This document shows positions 59,250 to 64,000 of a DNA stretch of 64,000 bases, piece after piece (the first letter of the stretch is position 1; the number at the start of each line of letters is the position of its first letter). A model generated the notes under the pieces. That model was not told the origin of the DNA and did no database searches. It saw only the letters and a program-made list of their open reading frames with translations. The translations under genes were made by a program, and so were the position numbers. The stretch is from Agapanthus africanus (Eukaryota; Streptophyta; Magnoliopsida; Asparagales; Amaryllidaceae): the NCBI GenBank assembly GCA_030015575.1, contig JASDDO010000028.1, positions 23,105,154 to 23,169,153 of the forward strand. Direction: 5' to 3'.

Positions 59250-62200
59250 TGTCACGCCCCGCTTCCCAAAATACGGAAAACGAGGGATGACTAGGCCAGC
59301 CATGCTCCTACGGTCAAGGAATCATCCTGCCGTAGTCACACTTCGGCTTCTAGTATTACATGGTAATCAGTAAATAAAGCACAGTATTAAAGGAATCGCA
59401 TCACTAATTTATTACATTAAAATTCCATTGTTCACAAATTACAAATAACAAGAGCAATTACTAACCAAGTTCAATCTCACGATCACTCTATGGAAAGCAG
59501 TAAAGATAGGGAGTACACCAGACTATATCTCTGTGAACTCGAAGGGTAGATCCGTCTCCTGTGCTGGTCCTCCCGCGGGATCCGAGCATGCATACTCAGG
59601 TCGTCAGAGCGACACAATAACAATATTATTATAATAAGATGAAACATGTATATGAGGTAATACTAGTATAAGAACAATGCAAGTAATCACTATGTCACTA
59701 TATGATGCAGAATATGTTATGTGTCCCTATCGGTCTCTAGGTCATGTTTGAAATCACATAGTGGAAGGAGGATCATGTTTAACAGGAGTCTCGTACATAC
59801 CCGAGACAACGGCCCACATGCCCGGGACATAACCCTGTCAGCCGGATCGCTAGATCCTACCCTACATGTATCAGTATCACGGTTCGAATGATCATCCTCT
59901 AAACACGGTCCCGCTAAATACGATACTCTTTCCACTTTGATTTTCCCTTTTCCCCCAGATTTACACTATTTATGATCTTGATCTAGTCGTGTACAAGTAT
60001 ACCAATGGCACGGTTTTATCACTGTTCACTGTATCAATCACTGTCACGAATATTCACTTACCATTGGTGTACTCGTCACTCCTAAACCAACATCTATCAC
60101 GCACGATAATGCAATGTCCACATGCACTAACACTGAGTATATGGCAAGGGTATGATATATGTATTGTATGCTACCAATAAGCTCTGTATGTTATGAATCA
60201 ACATGCATGTCATTAACTAAAATAAATTGCATAAATTAATATGTTAAGAATTCAGCAAAATGATACAAGTAAGATAAATAGAACACTCAGTCAACAATTC
60301 ATCAAAATTTGTTTCAGTTCAATCGGGATTCCGGTTTTCAAGATACAGCTGTTTCATTTTAAGTGCTCGCGGCTGGAAATTCAGTTTCAGAACTGAACGT
60401 CCGTTTCGCAACACAAATTGCACCCAGTTGGGCTCAGAATTTAGCGATGTTACAGTTGAATGAAATCTAGGGTTTTCAATAGAGTATTCAACGCAATAGA
60501 CGGATCCTCAATCGCATCTGTACGTTTAGAGTTATACACAGTTTAACCTCAGTGTGTCATTTCTGAATCTGTCCTGGACAGATATACGTTCTGCCCTTTT
60601 ATTTACAGTTTAAAATAGCAAATGGCAGTGAAACGGAATGGAACCACTTGTTTTGTTTATCTAACAGAATTATCTTTTATCTACTGCATAGTTCCGTAAC
60701 ATACGACTCCAGGAAAACACAGTGACATAGGTATTGGGACAGTACACAATAATCTGAAACGCTCTGGACTGCAGTCCAGAGTCGCATTCCGATCTAATTA
60801 TCATCACGGTTACAGAACAGAAATCATTGAAATTTTACATAGGGTTAAAGTTCGTCGAGTCGGCTTCGATTTAAGCTCTCGAACGCATCATTCCAGTTTG
60901 TATGTAATTTACGGTGATTTTATTCATTTTCAAATACGAGATAATCCTAGTTTTAACGGCATATTTGGGGGTATCAATTTTTGTCACTAAAAATCGTATT
61001 TTCCAGCGAGATTCATACACGATATTTATCATCATGAGGGCCAACAGAAAGTATCAGTTTCCGTCGAATTAGACAATTATTTTCATTGGAGACAAGCATC
61101 GAACACTTAGGTCACAATATATATCGGAAATCGGTAAATTAGATTATTTAGGTTTGTACCACTATTATTTTGGTAAACTAGATTATTTAGGTTTGTACCA
61201 CTATTATTTTAGCATGAAGCAAGTAAACACTTGCCTGGAAACATCTCGGGGTCGCAAGGCAGCAACGGCGTCACGAACGCGCGATGTACGCCGTGAAACC
61301 GATTCGCGCGAGCTTGGATCGAGATGCGGATCTTGCGTCGGAGTTGTCCGGAGTCGTTGCACGGTCACTGGACGTTGAGAGGTGCTTGATGGTCCTCTGT
61401 GAGTGTACTGGGGTTGACGACGGTCGATGGCGTCGCTCCGGCAACGTGCACAGTGAAGCTCGCAGTGATCACTTAGTGTGGGTTTTGGAGAGAGAGGGGA
61501 CAGTGGGGGTCGGGTTTGGAGTGATGAGGATGGTGCTGAGGATGTAGAGGGTCACAGAGATGGTTCAGGTGCAGGGGGGCTCGTCGGCGTCGGTTGCAGC
61601 GGTGACCGTGGTTGGGTGCAAGTGGGTTTGGGAGTGCAGGGGATACTTGGCAAGGGCTCGGGTTGATGAAGGGTGAAGTCGTGGAGGGAGAAGGTTGGTG
61701 GAGGAGGAGTGATCGAGGGTTGTCAAGGGGGTTGTCGTCGTCGGAGTCGAGGGGAGTTAAGAGGTGTAGTGGGTGCTCGAGTTTGGGGGCTCGGTGAATG
61801 TAGAGAGAGAGATGAGGAGTGAGTTGGAGAGGGAGAGTGACGAGAGGAGTTGAAGACGAGGTTGAAATCGTGGGTGTAACGTCGCAATGATGGTCGTGAG
61901 CAAGGGCGCGGGCTGCGGCGGAGGAAACGATCGCGAGCGGGTAAAAGGGGATGTTACCGTTGGGAATTTAAAGAAGATGAACAGTAGTGGGGTCGGGTGA
62001 GGTCTTATGGAGGCGGGCCGAAGGGATTGGGCCGGTTTAAAAATAATTTCCTAAAAATGAAGTGGGCTGAAGAAAAGAAACGGATGGGGAAAAATAGTAA
62101 GGGCCGGTTAGGGTTTTAATTTAAGGATTTATTTTAAAAGAATTTTGAATGGGCTGAGGGTATTTTGTAAAGGGTTGGGGGTTTAATTTAGGGATTTTAT

Positions 62201-62443
62201 ATTTATTTTCTTTTGTTTATTAATGGTTTGGGCTGGGTTTTGATTGAATTTCAGTTTTAAATTTTAAATGGGGAATTCCAATTGGGCTGGCGTTTAAATT
62301 GGAAAATAATTCTAGGGTTTTGATTAAGCTAAATCTTGAATCTCGAGTAGCCAATTACCAACGAAAATACGAGGAAAAATCAGGAGACAAACAGGATTTG
62401 GAAAATACAGGAAAATTTTTTAGATGGAGAACGGGGATTTACA
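59250..62443 (-). mobile_element. Chromovirus (gypsy) 3' LTR (3,194 bp)
   Basis: Starts TGTCACGCC at 59250 and ends TTTACA at 62443. On the minus strand it reads TGTAAATCCCCG…GGCGTGACA and is preceded by the polypurine tract GTTAAGGGGGGTATGA. Same family as the solo LTR at 53426-57182. No credible coding frame; the frames at 61284-61797 are low-complexity and G-rich. Confidence 0.9.
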
Positions 62444-62459
62444 TCATACCCCCCTTAAC
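62444..62459 (-). other. Polypurine tract of the chromovirus
   Basis: On the minus strand GTTAAGGGGGGTATGA lies directly before the LTR start TGTAAATC. It is the plus-strand primer site. GAGGACGAAATTT lies just upstream (62464-62476). Confidence 0.85.
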
Positions 62460-62506
62460 AAAAATTTCGTCCTCGAAATTTAACAAGGATACAAGAATAC
62501 AATGTA

Positions 62507-64000
62507 CTAAACAAAGAGATGTGGATAACGATCACGGATGTCTTCCTCCCTCTCCCAGGTGGATTCTCCTGGGGAACGACCGCCCTAAGACACTCGGACT
62601 AACGGAATAACCTTATTCTTCAGCACTTTCTCTCTGCGGTCGAGGATGGTAGTAGGCTGCTCCTCGTACGATAAATCGGTACCCAAAACTAGCTTTGAAT
62701 GGTCCAGGACATGGCTCTCATCCCGAACATAACGCCGCAACTGTGACACGTGGAAGGTATTGTGCACACCAGCTAGCGATGGAGGCAAGGCAAGTCGATA
62801 GGCCACCTCTCCCACTCGCTCTAGCACCTCAAAAGGTTCGATAAAACGGGGACTAAGTTTTCCCCGACCTCCGAATCTGATAACTCCATGAGTAGGGGAA
62901 ATCTTCAAGAACACATGATCTCCGACTTCGAACTCAAGTGCCCTTCTGCTGGTATCTGCCCAACTTTTATGTCGATCTTGAGCCGCCTTGATACGCTGTC
63001 TGATCATTTGGACTTTGTCGACTGTCTGAATAATGAGTTCGGGGCCCAGTAGTCTTCATTCTCCCACATCATCCCAACATATTGGGGATCGACACTTCCG
63101 CCCGTATAGTGCTTCAAAAGGAGCCATCTGAATATTAGCCTGATAACTATTGTTGTAAGAGAACTCGACTAGGTGCAGATGGTCCTCCTAGGAACCCTGA
63201 AAGTCCAACATACAGGCTCTCAACATATCCTCGAGCGTCTGAATCGTACGCTCGGATTGTCCATCCGTCTGTGGGCGATAAGCTGTGCTGAATTTAAGGC
63301 GGGTTCCCAAACTCTCCTGTAAGCTCTTCCAAAAGTGCAACAAGAATCTCGTGTCCCGGTCTGACACAATGCTGACTGGAACACCGTGAAGTCGCACAAT
63401 CTCCTGCATATATCTTTCTGCCAGTGATTCTGTCGACTGTCCCACCCGGAAAGGTATAAAGTGTGCAGCTTTTGTGAGGCGATCGACGATAACCCAAATG
63501 GCGTTATTGCCCCTAGGGCTCCGTGGTAAGGCCGTCACGAAATCCATGGTAATGTGCTCCCACTTCCATTCAGGTATCGACAATGGTTGTAATAATCCTG
63601 TTGTCCTCTGATGTTCCGCCTTCACCTGCTGACATACCAAACATCTGGATACAAACCTCGCAATTTCCCGCTTCATTCCGTTCCACCAAAAGTGCTGCTT
63701 TAGGTCCTGATACATTTTTGTACCTCCTGGATCCACAGAATAAGCTGAACTGTGTGTTTCAGCCAAAACTTCTTCTCGAACATCTCCTTTAGGTACGCAG
63801 AGTCTGCTACCGAATCTCAGAGAGCCATCTTCATGTATAATCAAATCCGTTCTCAGTCCAGCTTCCACTTGCTCTCTGAACTTTTGCAATCGGGGATCAT
63901 CCGCTTGTGCAATCTTGATGCGATCCACCAGGGAAGATTGCACCTGTAGTTGCCAAAATTGGCTGAGTGCGTTCGGCATAACGACCTCATGTTCAAGTCT
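62507..64000 (-). pseudogene. Chromovirus pol: integrase and chromodomain part, runs off the right edge
   Basis: Minus-strand domains: end of RNase H, then the integrase zinc finger (HSSAYSVDPGGTKMYQ … FVSRCLVCQQVKAEHQ, about 63610-63750). The second zinc His is expected in SVHPGG but reads SVDPGG. In the core, MDFVTALPRS, VSDRDTRFL and GQSERTIQTLEDML keep the DDE residues. The C-terminal part has FEVGDHVFLKISPTHGV and a Tekay-type chromodomain ending STWEREEDIRDRYPHLF (62507-62570). In-frame stops lie near 63189, 63055 and 62584, where Trp or Arg codons are expected, so the gene is dead. It belongs with the LTR at 59250-62443. Confidence 0.92.

Overview
The window is nuclear DNA of a flowering plant. 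It carries one intact single-copy-type gene with plant-style spliced introns, the histone H3K4 methyltransferase ATXR3/SDG2. The gene sits among plant LTR retrotransposons (Ty3/gypsy and Ty1/copia), an RTE-type LINE and several MITE-like elements. The species cannot be fixed from the sequence.

Layout. 1-5854: a decayed gypsy-type gag fragment and its tandem-repeat-rich noncoding remainder, split by a copia-type solo LTR (2522-4652) with a perfect target-site duplication (TSD). 5855-7837: an LTR-like segment with an array of short palindromes. 7838-30009: a deep nest. The outer layer is a minus-strand Ty1/copia element that lies next to exon 3 of a broken flavonoid-reductase-like gene (30053-30750). 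Inside the copia sit a CACTA-like element (8152-9279), a gypsy solo LTR (12652-15718, perfect TSD) and, within the copia 5' LTR, a complete but dead gypsy element (16226-29728). The gypsy 5' LTR in turn holds a copia-type LTR (17163-19137) and an RTE LINE (20991-24130). 31140-32300: inverted-repeat MITE-like units.

33583-52101 (minus strand): the ATXR3 gene. Twenty coding exons join with consistent phases into 7,140 nt, a 2,379-residue protein with no internal stop. Its N-terminal charged and RS-like repeats and two GYF-like segments lead to an F-box/LRR-like stretch and a C-terminal SET/post-SET catalytic module. Its introns carry a Stowaway MITE, a probable hAT MITE and a triplicated ~150-bp repeat. 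The 5' UTR has an intron and a 12-codon upstream ORF. A MITE with 26-bp terminal inverted repeats (TIRs) lies just upstream (52731-53140).

53141-64000: a second nest. A Tat-type gypsy LTR, primer-binding site (PBS) and gag fragment is split by a gypsy solo LTR (53426-57182, perfect TSD). A copia 5' LTR with PBS follows (58125-59065). Then comes the 3' LTR and the integrase/chromodomain part of a minus-strand chromovirus running off the right edge. Apart from ATXR3 (and its uORF) no coding region looks functional; every transposon frame examined carries stops, frameshifts or lost catalytic residues.
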